A stretch of DNA of 64,000 nucleotides from positions 124,001-188,000 of the forward strand of contig NW_020194512.1 in the NCBI RefSeq assembly GCF_002865645.1, written 5' to 3'. Under the pieces are notes generated by a model, which worked only from the letters and a program-made list of their open reading frames with translations, was not told the origin of the DNA and did not search any database. Positions 24,788 through 35,666 of the stretch are shown here, piece by piece. The translations under genes and the position numbers were made by a program. This DNA comes from Hyaloscypha bicolor E (lineage: Eukaryota > Ascomycota > Leotiomycetes > Helotiales > Hyaloscyphaceae). Each line of letters begins with the position of its first letter. The stretch's first letter is position 1.

Positions 24788-26518
24788 TAGGAGATGTTGA
24801 CAATTTGGTAATTACTTATTCATTGCAACGTTATGTCTGAAAGCTTTTTACCCTTTTTCATAAATCAAGATTGTTCTCGAAGCGCCTGAAAGGGGAAAGG
24901 CAAATCCGAAGAGAACTGAAAGGGGAGTTCCTAATGACAGTTCCGTACCTGCTGCGAACCACATCATCTTTATCTTATTCCACCTCAGATCCCCAAGGCA
25001 AACTACAATTATCCACCAGATGGCAGCACCGTACCCTCATTATTTGCAGCACAGAATAAGGATCGAAGTAAAGTCGACTATCGGAGCAAAGCTGAACTGT
25101 AATAACTGGTGAACCAACAGGACCCTGAATATGACGGGCCAAGTTGCAAATAGGTTCCACTGATACGATATTCGTGAGCGCTCCCTCATTTGTTAGGAAG
25201 ATTAGTACGAGGCTTAGAAGAAGACGAACTAATCCCTTGAACCGTGTTTTTTGAGCTTGCATTAGTAGAAGTTGGTTGCTCAATTGCTGTCTTCTAAACC
25301 TAATAACTATTAGTAGCTATTCTTATACTTCCAATTTCAAAATAAATTATTAACTTCTTACCAGTGTGCGAAAAAATTAATCAGATTAATTGATTAATTC
25401 ATGAAGATTCATGAATAGCGTGAATAGAATTTGATTAACGTGATACTTATGTAATTTGATTAGATTAGAATAATTAATCATGATTAATATACACGTGACC
25501 ACAGCACGTGATAGTCTAGCCTAATTAAGTAAGGTTCTTGCTCTAGCACTGCCTTAGCGAGCTTTTCTCTCTAGAAGCAAGGTAGCACTAGAGCCTGATC
25601 CTTACCTAATTAGACTAGCATGTCACGTTCTGCGGTCACGTGTACATTAATCAAGTTATTCATGAAAATTCATGATTAGCTTAATTAATTCGTGAATAGA
25701 ATATGATTAATGAGAAAATTTCATGAATAGATTAGATTAATAGTCATTAATCTAATCTATTCATTTCTCACACTGCTTCTTACTTTATTTCTTAGGTATA
25801 ATTACTATTATATTCTTGTAGCCTTTACTTTTAGTATTACTTCCTAATTTAATCTTGAAGTATTTCCTAATTATAATAGCTATTATTAAGTGTGCCTTAA
25901 TTAGAAATAAAAAAAACAATTATTTTAAAGAAATATTAAAACTTTATTTTGTATTTATTATTATAATTCAGCTTTTAATCTAGTTATTTGACTAGAATTA
26001 CCTATATTTATTGCCTCTAATTGCCTTTAGTTACTCTAACTCCCAATACCGACCACAACACCATCTTCAAAAACGATGGGCTCGCTATGATTGCCGGGCT
26101 GCTTCGTCTACTCCTTCGAAAAAACCACCCACCTCGGAGCCTACCCATGAAGCTGCAAACCCATCTGACACGACCACGATTTCTTTCGGAGGACTATGCT
26201 TCAACTCCACTAGCCGCAATACGAGGCGGAGTCGATCTGCTTCCGATAGAGGACATCACGAAGTCCCCATCTGGCCCCGCTTCTCCATCAACCAGAGTTG
26301 TTCGTTGTAAGGGTCTGTTGGTCTGTTAGGATGCATTGCAATGACAATAATGGAAGAATTGATGGCTTAGTACTGAATTGAAAGGTGACATCAAAAAAAA
26401 ATTAATACTCGAGGGCGTCGGAGACAAGTCTTAGAATGTAGATATGAGATTAACCAAATTTCGTTGCTCCTGAAATTAAAACAGATAATAAATGTAGGTA
26501 GTGAATGATCCAATGAAA
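24788..26518. other. AT-rich repeat tract between F-box-like and ankyrin-subtilisin genes
   Basis: From about 25290 to 26030 the DNA is strongly AT-rich and carries no frame. A hAT-like miniature element sits inside it (annotated separately). From 26030 to 26330 composition returns to normal and short frames appear on the plus strand, but they lack an initiating context or family features. Confidence 0.5.
25354..25783. mobile_element. hAT-like miniature inverted-repeat element 1 with 8-bp target duplication
   Basis: The element spans 25362-25775 (414 bp). The left end reads CAGTGTGCGAAA and the right end, read inward, CAGTGTGAGAAA. It is flanked by perfect 8-bp direct repeats CTTCTTAC at 25354-25361 and 25776-25783. 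Eight-base target duplication with CAGTG ends is typical of hAT transposons. There is no coding capacity. Much of the element folds back on itself: the two central arms around 25525-25610 are similar in inverted order, and each half carries a TTCATGAA..TTCATGA block and a CACGTG site. It lies within an older AT-rich repeat. Confidence 0.85.
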
Positions 26519-29500
26519 TCACAATCCTCCACAAATGTCCAACGCCTTCGGTGGTAGAATACTGGTAGCAACACGTTCTACGGCTTTCAGCTTTTCTTCT
26601 CTCGAATCTCCAAACTTCTCCCCGAATATGAAGTATGGTTGAACAAAGGAATTCCCCTTGCCCTCGGGATAGGGCTCTTTCTGACTGAGAATGTTGAAAA
26701 TTATCTTCATGCCATCAATGGTCTTCGCTATCTTCAGTCGCTTGGCTCTATCGTCCTCAGGATCCGGGTTCCCGTCCATTACGTGTGGCTCTTCAAGGTT
26801 CATGTGTGCCCTTAAACAGTAGAGGACTAGAGCCGCAAGGCCCGAGGCATACGCGGTGGAGAAAGAGCATCCGCTGACGACTTCGCCTGCCGTGGTCATC
26901 AGTCTCTCGCCTGGGAAAAGGAAATCCGGATTTCCACATCCGTTTTGCGCTTTTGCCTGACCTTGAAAGGTGGCTGAACCGATCTTGATAACCCCACTGC
27001 ACCCGACAGGCGCGTACTGAGACGTCTTGGCAAAGGGGTCCATGTCGGGGAGGGACCCGAAGAGAATGACCTTCTTGGATTTCACGGCCTTCTCGATCAG
27101 CGTGAAAAACTCTTTCTTGTCCTTGTCGTTCTCAGCCCCTGTCTTGCTGAACGCCCAGCTCATGGAGATAATGTCCGCATCCATGTCCATTGCCCATTTC
27201 AGAGCCTGGAGAGAGACTTAGCTTTCTGGTGGTTTGGGAGGGTGGTTCTTACGTTCAATCTTACCTTGTGAGCAGAAGCGATTGTGAATTTCTGGTTTTC
27301 GGCTGTTCGTGAATCGTCCAAGCGAGCAATGAATAGCTCAGCCATCGGGCATACCTGCCGGATGCACCACGCCATGAGAGTGCCAGAGCTGCAGGGCCCG
27401 ACAAAATAATCCTCATTGTCCGGACGGAAGGACAACCCCTCTTGCTTGCCAGGTAACCTAGCTAACTTGGCGCCGTCGTCTATCAGGGAAACTTTGACCG
27501 ATGGCTTCTCCTTAAGACCGGGGATGTTGCTGATGAATTGCTTAAATCCGGAGAGCTTTTTGATCCATATATCAGGGGTTCTTAAACTCGCCGTCAATTT
27601 TCAAAAATTTGAAAATGCGGCAGGAGAAGGGGACTCACATAGGACCGTCGAACGACGTTGCATGATCCATATCCTTCGGCTTGATGTCGTCTCCCTGCTC
27701 GATGTCGGACCCATGCTCAAACAGCACCTTGACGACAGCCTCATGCCCGTTCTGGACGGCATACAATAACGGCCACAGACCCTCTTGATTGGCCTCGATT
27801 TTGGCGCCCTTCTCGAGCATTAACTTGACAACAGCCTCATGCCCGTTTTGGGCAGCACGTGATAATGGTGTTAGGCCGTGCTCTTGGGCCTCGACGTTAG
27901 CCCCCCTCGCGAGCAGTATCTTGACGGTGGCCACATGCCCATTTTGAGAAGCATACGATAATGGCCCCCGACGGGCTGTGCCTCCCACCTCGATGTTGGC
28001 ACCTTTCTCGAGCAGTAACATTGCGATATTTGCGCGCCCAGTTTCGGCAGCATGTGACAATGGTGTTAGACCGTCACCTTGGGCCTCGATGTTAGCCCCT
28101 CTCTCGAGCAGTATCTTGACGGTGGCCCCATGCCCATTTTGAGCAGCATGCGATAGTGGTGTCCGATTGCATATATCCTCCGCCTCGATGTTGGCGCCCT
28201 TCTCGAGCAGCAGCATGGTGACATTCGCGTGCCCAGTTTGGGCTGCCCACAACAGTGGAGTTCTTCGATCCCTGTCTGGCAGATCCAAGAACGCCCCGCG
28301 ATCTATGAAAGGCTTTAAGTATGGCCAATAGCCATACTCTGCGCAGTACGAGATTGCGGTCCTGCCGTTCTCGTCTTTGCCATTTGGATTTGCTTTCATC
28401 TCCAGGATGGCGTCTACTACTTCGTTCCAGTTGTTCCGGACTGCCAGAGGAAGTGCTGCTTGTGAGTAATCCGAACCAAAGCCACCAATGGTGATAAAAC
28501 ATAGCTGGTATAACGCCTCCACCCTTTTACGTTCTCGAATTGCTTGCAAAAGCAGGTCTTGGGTACGAGTAACTCCCTGGATTCCGTCGGCATCGTGACG
28601 CGGGTTTCTAACTTGAGGGGATTCCACTATTCTTTCTGCTATATCTTTGTAGCAATCTAGAATTTCCGTAACCTCTGGATTGGAATGGTTCGCGCTGCGA
28701 TAGGTTTTATCCATCCACTCGACGCCGCCTGTCCCGAATCCCTTTCTCTCGCCATTGGAATTCTGTGCCAGGGACCAGCGGTAGAGCTCTCCCGTCGCAC
28801 GGAGGGCTCTCACAATGAAGTCGCCGCTGTTAGATGTCGATTGCGCTTCCTCGCTGTGCGGTAGACAATAACACTTACATGCCCATCGTAATAAGACCTC
28901 TGCTCGCTCCCATTCTGACTCTTGACGATATGTTTCTGCTCCCTTGATGAGTGCTGAAAGCATGGCTTCGGGCGTAAACCCGTGTAGTTGGTTCCCAAAC
29001 GCTGGTACAATGCAAAATATTGCATCGGAGTAAGATCCCAAGCCTGTCTCTACGAATGCCTTAGCAAGGACTCTAACTTTATTGTCCAGCCAGAACTCGT
29101 CGGCACTGTCCACGGTATTTGCCTCACCAATAACCAGCTGACTCACCAGTGAGCCTGTTAGTGCGGCGAAGAGTTCCTGGGTACAGATACCGAGTAGCGA
29201 GTTGTTCACCGAAACATACTGAACTCGAAGCTTGACTTCCTGATCCAACTGCTGACCTGATATGTTTGCAGTGGCAAGATTTGCTAAGTCTAAAGCTTCG
29301 GATCTCAGTGATTCGTAAACAGGATTCCACCCACAAAATCGCTGCAAGTTTGGCGGTGATCGATCTGATTGTGATTTATCTGATTGAACCTCTTTCGGCA
29401 GAGCTTTCCAATCGCCTCCAGCCCCAGGTGTAGGTTTGGTCCACAGACTAATGAGACCGTAATTATCGTGCTTATCCAGGGTGAGGTGGGCCTCAGAGAG

Positions 29501-31489
29501 TTTCACCTCGTTGGGGCCAAGCCAGACGTCCATCTCGCTCTGTCTGTTGATCTTACGATCCCAGCTATAGTTATCAAGGCCGGCTGAAACAATCCTTGCC
29601 ATCGTGATTTTCTCAGCTCGAGAAATTTTGTGGCGAGATTCATCTTTACTTTCGAGGCGTCTATCGGAAACCAAAGACCACATCCAAAGCCCTAAGATAG
29701 CCTCCATTCGTGCAGAGTCGATTTCCCAGCCAGCTTGTGATGAATCGGAGGGTGGCCTGAGAATGACGCTGATCAGCTGCTCATGGCAAGTTGCCCAGTC
29801 ACCATTGGGTGAATTGAACGCTTCGATCCGAAGAGTAATATCCCTTTTCGGTCTGCTCTTTCGGAAGAGACTCCCCGCAGCCAGACAAACAGCGGCAGAG
29901 AGTTTCCTCGCCTCGGTCCGAACTTTCACACGATCATCCTTCCACATCTGGTATTCTCGATCTTCAATATTGATAAAGGAGTGATGACCCGTTAAATGAG
30001 CAAGCCGTACTCGGATTGGAAGTAGTTCCCTACAGACGACTAGGCCGTCCTGAGCTACCCGAGGCGTGGCCAGGGAACCGGACCTGCTTGTTGTAGCCCC
30101 TTGGTCTTTAGTATCGCATTGAATGCATTGAAGGTCGCTGTCATCCTGAGAGGAGGTCTCGTAAGACTCAGACCCACTTGTTGACACTTTTTTTTGTCGG
30201 TGACTGGTAACATGCCAAAAAGATCCTTGCTGGGATTCTTGCTGAGCAAGCTCAAACGCGAGCCAGTCAAGTTCATGCCCCACAATCATGTCAGGCATTC
30301 TCTCTAGCTTGTTGTCATTCCTATTGAGACGTTGTATGCGAAGTAATCCACGCAGGATGCTCACGATGACGGTGATTCCCAGCTGCGTGAGAGACACCCA
30401 AGCCTTCATTCCGCGGAGGCCGATGAATTGCATAATGTATCCAGTCAGTGTAAACAAGACAGCAAAGAAGGTGTAAAACTCGAATCTATCATTAAAATCC
30501 TTCTTGGACGATGTCCAGACTCCGAGAGGTTTTCCTCTCTTCTCGAAATATGCAAATGGGTCAAAGCTTTGGTCGCCGATGGTTTGCGGGCCGGGTTGTA
30601 GCCAGAGGAGGCGTGATGAAGACGGAGATTGACTGCGCTCATAGCTCACTTCGTACGTCGATTGTCCAATTAGGGCGGCGCAACTCCACATGCCAGTACA
30701 CATAAGGAAAGTGCCTACGATGAACATCACTGGTGCGTAGCTAGAGGACGACGTATCACCTTGGTTGACATTCCATTGAAGAACCCAAACGCCAATCCCC
30801 GCCAGAACGAGAACACCGGCTTGAAGAAAAGCTGCTATAGCAGCAACCCCGAGGAACACCCAATTCGGCTGCTTGACAATGCCAACATTGAGCGAGAGAT
30901 TCGGTTTTGGGGCAAACGGGCTAGATTCAGTCGTCTTGTAGCTGGCTCTCCAGAATGCAGAACTTTCGACCTTCTTCCAGTCGGATGTGTCAGGATCTTT
31001 GTGAGTCTCGAGGTAATTTCGGAATAAGAATAATCCTGTCTTATCTGCGCGATGATCGTGTGAAGCCAGATTGCCATAACGTGGAACATATAGAAGCTCA
31101 AGGATATTCGGCCGGCCCAGAACGCGGGTAATACCGCCTCGATTAAACAGCTCACACACGTCGCGGCTTGTAGATGTACATAACTCGGCTTCTACAACAG
31201 CATCCCCCTCCTGAGATCTGCCAATAAAGGCGCGTAGAGATGAGTGTCCACAGACTCGAATCGCGGAGACAATTGCCGTGAGAATGCCTATTGGAGCCAT
31301 AGCAAAAATAAAATAATCCAAAAAGGATGTGCTCTCACTTAAATACTGCGTGGTCATGGATTCGCCGAATAGGACGAGGAGAGGGCCTATGTCTGTGGCT
31401 AGATTATTGGTGAAATCGGACAGGTTATCGCCATTGACGCCTACAAATCCGACGGCGCAGATGATGATAAGGAGCCGGTACTTAGCCAT
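26519..31489 (-). CDS. multi-pass membrane protein with ankyrin repeats and C-terminal subtilisin-fold (S8) domain
   Basis: Three exons on the minus strand: 31489-27639, 27586-27265, 27205-26519. Introns are 52 and 59 bp; 4,860 nt, 1,619 residues, no stop. Residues 1-380 hold a signal-like N-terminus (MAKYRLLIIICAVGFVGVNG) and about five membrane helices, in a conserved head (LCTSTSRDVCELFNRGGITRVLG) shared by many uncharacterised ascomycete proteins. Residues 380-1000 have no recognised domain. Ankyrin repeats fill about 1005-1283. Residues 1300-1619 are a subtilisin fold: Asp motif VKVSLIDDGAKL, then SSGTLMAWCIRQVCP where HGT.MA is expected, then the Ser motif SGCSFSTAYASGLAALVLYC. The catalytic His is replaced by Ser, so proteolysis is unlikely. 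The frame is open upstream to 31645, but MAKYRL gives the conserved N-terminus. Topology and role are inferred. Confidence 0.85.
27839..28228 (-). repeat. 195-bp higher-order tandem duplication inside the ankyrin array
   Basis: Two adjacent 65-residue blocks (28228-28034 and 28033-27839), each made of two ankyrin repeats, are more alike than neighbouring single repeats. Both run ML LLEKGANIE, NGH.ATVKILL.RGAN.EAQ, then GLTPLS.AA. The DNA is also highly similar (shared GAGCAGTATCTTGACGGTGG). This points to a recent two-repeat duplication or gene conversion. Confidence 0.7.
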
Positions 31490-31708
31490 CGCACAGTGTG
31501 TTATGAGGAGTGGCCGCCTGATATTGTAGATTAATGAGGTTTCTGTGCAGAACAAGTTGGCTTTACAGTACTGCAGAAGAAGTGATAGCGAGTGATGACC
31601 AAAAACGTAGGTGATAAGCTCGGAGCGAGGTGGTACTGTGTCCATCGGAATGTTACCCCTGCACTACGCTTTACTAAAAGCGGCAAAGCTGCACGCAGGA
31701 ACCAATGA

Positions 31709-31729
31709 GAAAAGTGGGGCCCACTTTTC
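31709..31729. repeat. 21-bp palindrome upstream of the ankyrin-subtilisin gene
   Basis: Ten-base arms GAAAAGTGGG and CCCACTTTTC around a single central G, 220 bp upstream of the start at 31489. The arms match perfectly. It could be a binding site for a dimeric regulator or chance. Confidence 0.5.
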
Positions 31730-31744
31730 GCGAAGAGAGTGTTT

Positions 31745-32394
31745 GCGGAGAACAGTGTGTCAAATAATTTAATTAATTATAATTATTGGCCGGTAATCAA
31801 ATTAAATTAAGTCAGAATCGCAGTAATCAAATTATAATTAATTATTTGCTTAATTTAATTAAATATAATTAATTACTGGGGCACGTGTTATTACACGTGA
31901 CTACAAAGATAATATAAGCATTATGGCGCAAAAGTAAAGCGTATTTTACCCTAATGTAGATATCGCCTTACTATTATAGGCTTAATAGCTAGTATCCCGC
32001 CTTTACTCGCTTTACTTATCTTTGTAAATAAGTACTATAGTAGGGGTTTTGACTTCTCTAGTCACGTGGGTGCGGTCATGTGATATACAGAGCAAATAAT
32101 TCATATATATATTACCTTGCTCTCCTTCTCTCTTCTTTGGAAATCAATTAATCTTTACTCTCTTTATGCTTTAATCGTATATTATTTAAAGAAAAAGAAG
32201 AGAAATTATTACTTATATAACTTTTATATGGGTTTCACGTGATAATTAGAAATAATTAATTATATTTAATTATAATTTTTCTAATAATTAATTTTTTTTA
32301 AAAAGTCGATAATCAAATTATAATTAATTATTTACTTGATTTAATTAAATATAATTAATTACCTTAATTATTTTTTTGACACACTGGCGGAGAA
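31745..32394. mobile_element. hAT-like miniature inverted-repeat element 2 with 8-bp target duplication
   Basis: The element spans 31753-32386 (634 bp). Both ends read inward as CAGTGTGTCAAA. It is flanked by perfect 8-bp repeats GCGGAGAA at 31745-31752 and 32387-32394. It is AT-rich with repeated AATTAATTATA and TAATCAAATTA blocks in both orientations, so the halves fold back. Internal CACGTG sites lie at 31880-31900 and near 32063. No coding capacity. It lies 264 bp upstream of the start of the ankyrin-subtilisin gene. Confidence 0.88.
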
Positions 32395-33820
32395 GCGGTT
32401 TCGAAGTTTACTGTACTGATGTCTGGAGGTAGAAGTGAGATGAGTTAGTACTGGAATAACTTTAGTGGAGGAGTCGATGCTGTAACAAGACACTTAGCGA
32501 GGGCGATAGTGATGACGATAGGGCTATATTGAGTGTATGGAGCCCATTTGAGCCCTCTCTAGTACTGGCTTCCAATAGGCTGGATGTGAGCTAATACGGA
32601 ATCCCGATATGAAAGCTAAAAAAAGATCCTAACTAGGTAAACGGTTTCTCTTTCGGGCTTAGGAACCTTACTACTAGTACTAAAGCATCCGGGAATTCGG
32701 CTTTCCATATTAAGTAAGTCGGGTAAGAGGTTATAAAAGAGTTATAAGAAACTTTTATAATAAGGCTTAGTAATACCTTATAATAAGTATAGTAATTAAT
32801 TACTAAAGGCTATTAATAAACCTCTTATTAGCGCGAAATTTAAATCCTTTTACTTTATTTTAAGGCATTTTACTAAAAAGTATTAAATATTTCTTTATAC
32901 TTGGACTTTTATTAATATTTGCAATTTTTTTATATATTATAATTATAATATTTATTAAAGATTTACTTCTGCTTTAAATCAAGTATAATGAGACTTTAAA
33001 GCTAACTCGCAAAAATTTCTTAGTGCATGTCTGTGACGGCTGGTATCACATGGTTAATACGGACGTGGTTTCAGCCAAAGGGGTTGGTTTCAGCTAAGGT
33101 TCCAAGCTATGGTTCAAACCAAGCTCGCTTCCAAAGCTCGGCGTTTCAGTGGTCTTGGCCATACCTACTTATCCACTGCCACACCTCACTCCTTCCTCCT
33201 TAGCTTTAAATTCTCAAGACATAGGAAATCATTGATCTTTGAGCCTCGTTCCATTGCTCTGTTCCTGCCGTTACAATGTCTCAAGGTCTCTACAATCTCC
33301 AGGTTGCAGCGCGCTCATGTCCCCGCCAGGAACGCCTCGAGCTCGGCATCTCGCAAGGCGGAACAGAAGGAAATAATATAGTTGCGGCCGATTAGCGAGA
33401 CGGCAGCGACTTCCAGGATGCGGACTTCAAGCATGGTCCCGATGTGAGAGAACATGATAGTCGTAGCTGAGGTAATAATCAAAGCCGGATAGTGTTTCAC
33501 GTTGATTGCAATAGTTCAGTCATTGGACTTGTGAATCAGCACGTTCTTAAACCGATCTATGGATAGGCAGTGGCGCATTCTATATTACATTTTCTTACCC
33601 TTATTTTGATCTATACAAAGTGTTTCAATCCCATTATCTTTATTTTCGAGCAAGTACTAATACATGTAGCCACCGAGAGAGAAGGGGACTTATTATTACT
33701 AATATCGTATAAAGATAAATTAGCAGAGTGTTATAAAAAAATCAATTTCCCAAGGGGAAGTGATGAAGGACAAGCCGAGAGAACACCTTCTTCTGGCACT
33801 AATCTCAAGAGTAAAGTAGG
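32395..33820. other. repeat-rich intergenic stretch
   Basis: 32395-32700 is ordinary in composition without a gene. 32715-33000 is a dispersed AT-rich repeat (annotated separately). 33050-33560 is ordinary again, with short frames on both strands; a minus-strand frame at 33500-33315 is rich in hydrophobic residues but lacks a recognisable family. It could be a gene fragment. Confidence 0.35.
32715..33000. repeat. dispersed AT-rich repeat, copy A
   Basis: Shares an ordered series of blocks with 38335-38640: CTATTAATAAA.CT.TTATTA, ATTTTA.TAAAAAGTATTAAA and TTTTTATTAATATTTG.AATTTTTT. Differences are largely C/T or A/G, with the other copy richer in T. This fits two old copies of one element decayed by repeat-induced point mutation. 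The parent element is not recognised. Confidence 0.65.
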
Positions 33821-33936
33821 GACAGTGGGATGCCACAAAGTATTCGCACAGGGTCTATGCGAAACGCCACCAAGTTGCATGCTGCTTCAGTATTCCTTCC
33901 TTCTTCTTTATCTCTCATCCTTATTATATCCTTATT

Positions 33937-34993
33937 ATGGCACGTCGTGATCCTGAATTAAGCCCGCAAATGCGGTCTAGAATCTGCTAATTACGCTCCC
34001 TTGGTTAGTCTTATAATCGAATTTATGCAAAGCACCTAGAAATCCCTAGAACAATGATAGCTAACACTTATTATTGAGAATCGATACGTCTCAATAACCT
34101 CTTATAACCAAGACCTGGTCCACCACGTATAATTATAGAAGAGAAGCGCGATATGTTCTATAATATAGCTACTTTAGCTCCCGCAATCTTATACGAAGCT
34201 TTATAAGCTTAAGTAGTTCCAAACGTGTCCGTTTGCTCTATTAAATAACTCCTTTAAGAGATAAACCTCCGCAAATAGCAATGACTAAAACGACTAGCTT
34301 TCACTTAAGACTATATATACGCACGTTTGAATTGGGCATAAAGATATTGGTTATTTATATATTTGAATTGGCGGAGGGTACGGTGAAGTGACGAGTGCTC
34401 TATTTAACTTGGAAAAGGGCAAAAGCTTGAGTGAGTATTTATTCCAAGTGGCAAAGGTCAATATATACAATAATTAGCACGCGATTTGGCCCAATAATAA
34501 CGTTATGGGAAGCAAAAGAGCAAGATATTTTGGGTAGCTTTTAGATATGGAGTTTGTATAAGTCTTATATTTATAAATGGGGATCCTGCAGCTTCAAAAG
34601 GGGGGGGGGGTATCGGCACGAGTTTATTAAGCAATTTTGGGCCAACACTTGCGTTCAATTCTCGGATTTGGGAATATCTTTATGCAAGATAACGCTCCTA
34701 TTTATAAGGCACATATTATACGAGATTAGTTTTTGCAACGAGGGATTAATATAATGGACTGGCCTTTGTACAATCCTGATCTTAATCCAATTAAGAACTT
34801 GTGGGCTTTATTAAAGGCGGAGATATACGTCTTATATCCAGAATTAGTCGGTATACCTAATAATGCCGAGGCTTTAGACCTCTGGATTAGATATGCTATG
34901 GATACGTGGGATAGGCTTGGAGAAGACCTTTTAAACAGGTTGATTAATGCTATGGAATGTAGAGTAAAGGCAGTTATTAATGCTAAAGGTTAG
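33937..34993 (+). pseudogene. Tc1/mariner transposase, inactivated
   Basis: Begins at the ATG at 33937 (MARRDPELSP, then a helix-turn-helix-like stretch) and runs to 34993, about 350 codons. Many in-frame TAA/TAG codons occur where Gln, Trp or Arg codons are expected, a pattern expected from C-to-T mutation. The second catalytic region reads MQDNAPIYKA near 34683 and the third DWPLYNPDLNPIKNLW near 34755-34802, where the catalytic Glu after NPI is Lys. A run of 11 G at 34600-34610 probably also shifts the frame. No active enzyme can be made from this copy. Confidence 0.85.
34600..34610. repeat. G11 homopolymer inside the transposase relic
   Basis: Eleven G in a row within former coding sequence. 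The reading frame of the transposase differs before and after it, so length slippage here is a likely cause of one frameshift. Confidence 0.6.
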
Positions 34994-35073
34994 TATACAA
35001 AATACTAAAGCAGCATGCAATTTGGTGGCGTTTCGCACAGACCCTGTGCGAATACATGTGGCATCCCACTGTA

Positions 35074-35666
35074 CGTTCCCACGAGATCGAGGCTGTATCC
35101 TCGCTATTACGTCACCAAACAAGAGCACCCCCCAAAACGCGTAACCAATGGGGAACGAAGGTCATTAAAGTCGATGAGCCATGTGGGTCATGCAGAACGC
35201 CTCGAGGTGGAGCTCACATGATATCTTTGAGAACTCAGCTATTCCCAATCTCTTCCCATTTCACACATTCGAGTCTAAAACCTCTCCAATAGTCACATAT
35301 TCCACCCAGCTATCACTTGGTTTTGACGCCCAAAGTTTTCCGTGAGGCTTGAAGCTGAAAACGCTAATCCAGGTTAGGCACATATATCACATGTTGTGTA
35401 ACCAATAAACGCCTCCACCAGACCGTCCCGCCTGCGAATGCCATAGGGCCTTCTTTCTTCAGATAGGAGTAGACGTGGGTGGTATGCTGAGGCCAAATAG
35501 GCCATCAATTCCTCCCCTGGTCTCGTTGCTTGAAGATTCCTTTCCGCGCTCTCGTACCACGAAACTCACACAGGAGCTCACTACGCCTTTCTTGAAATTC
35601 TGACTTTCAAGGAAAATTATACCTAAAATTATCAAGAGAAACTCACTTTGCTCCAAATTGCCTATT
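35074..35666. other. intergenic region upstream of the secreted protein gene
   Basis: Normal base composition, in contrast to the AT-rich DNA on the far side of the transposon. It should hold the promoter of the gene starting at 35667. No gene is supported. Confidence 0.35.

Larger units (their letters stand above)
33821..35073 (+). mobile_element. Tc1/mariner-type DNA transposon relic
   Basis: The element spans 33823-35071 (1,249 bp). Terminal inverted repeats of about 70 bp start CAGTGGGATGCCAC at both ends and continue through TATTCGCACAGGGTCT and TGCATGCTGCTT, with a 1-bp indel and a few transitions between them. TA follows the right end (35072-35073). The left flank is GA at 33821-33822, so the TA target duplication appears mutated there. 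Inside is a decayed transposase. Size, TA target and DDE motifs agree with the Tc1/mariner superfamily. Confidence 0.88.

Noticed and set aside
26011..26329. Overlapping 100-codon frames beside the AT-rich tract
   Set aside because: Two frames overlap in the same DNA with Ser/Thr/Pro-rich composition; no domain or continuing exon.
33315..33500. Hydrophobic 61-residue minus-strand frame
   Set aside because: Looks protein-like but too short, with no splice partners or family; possible fragment only.
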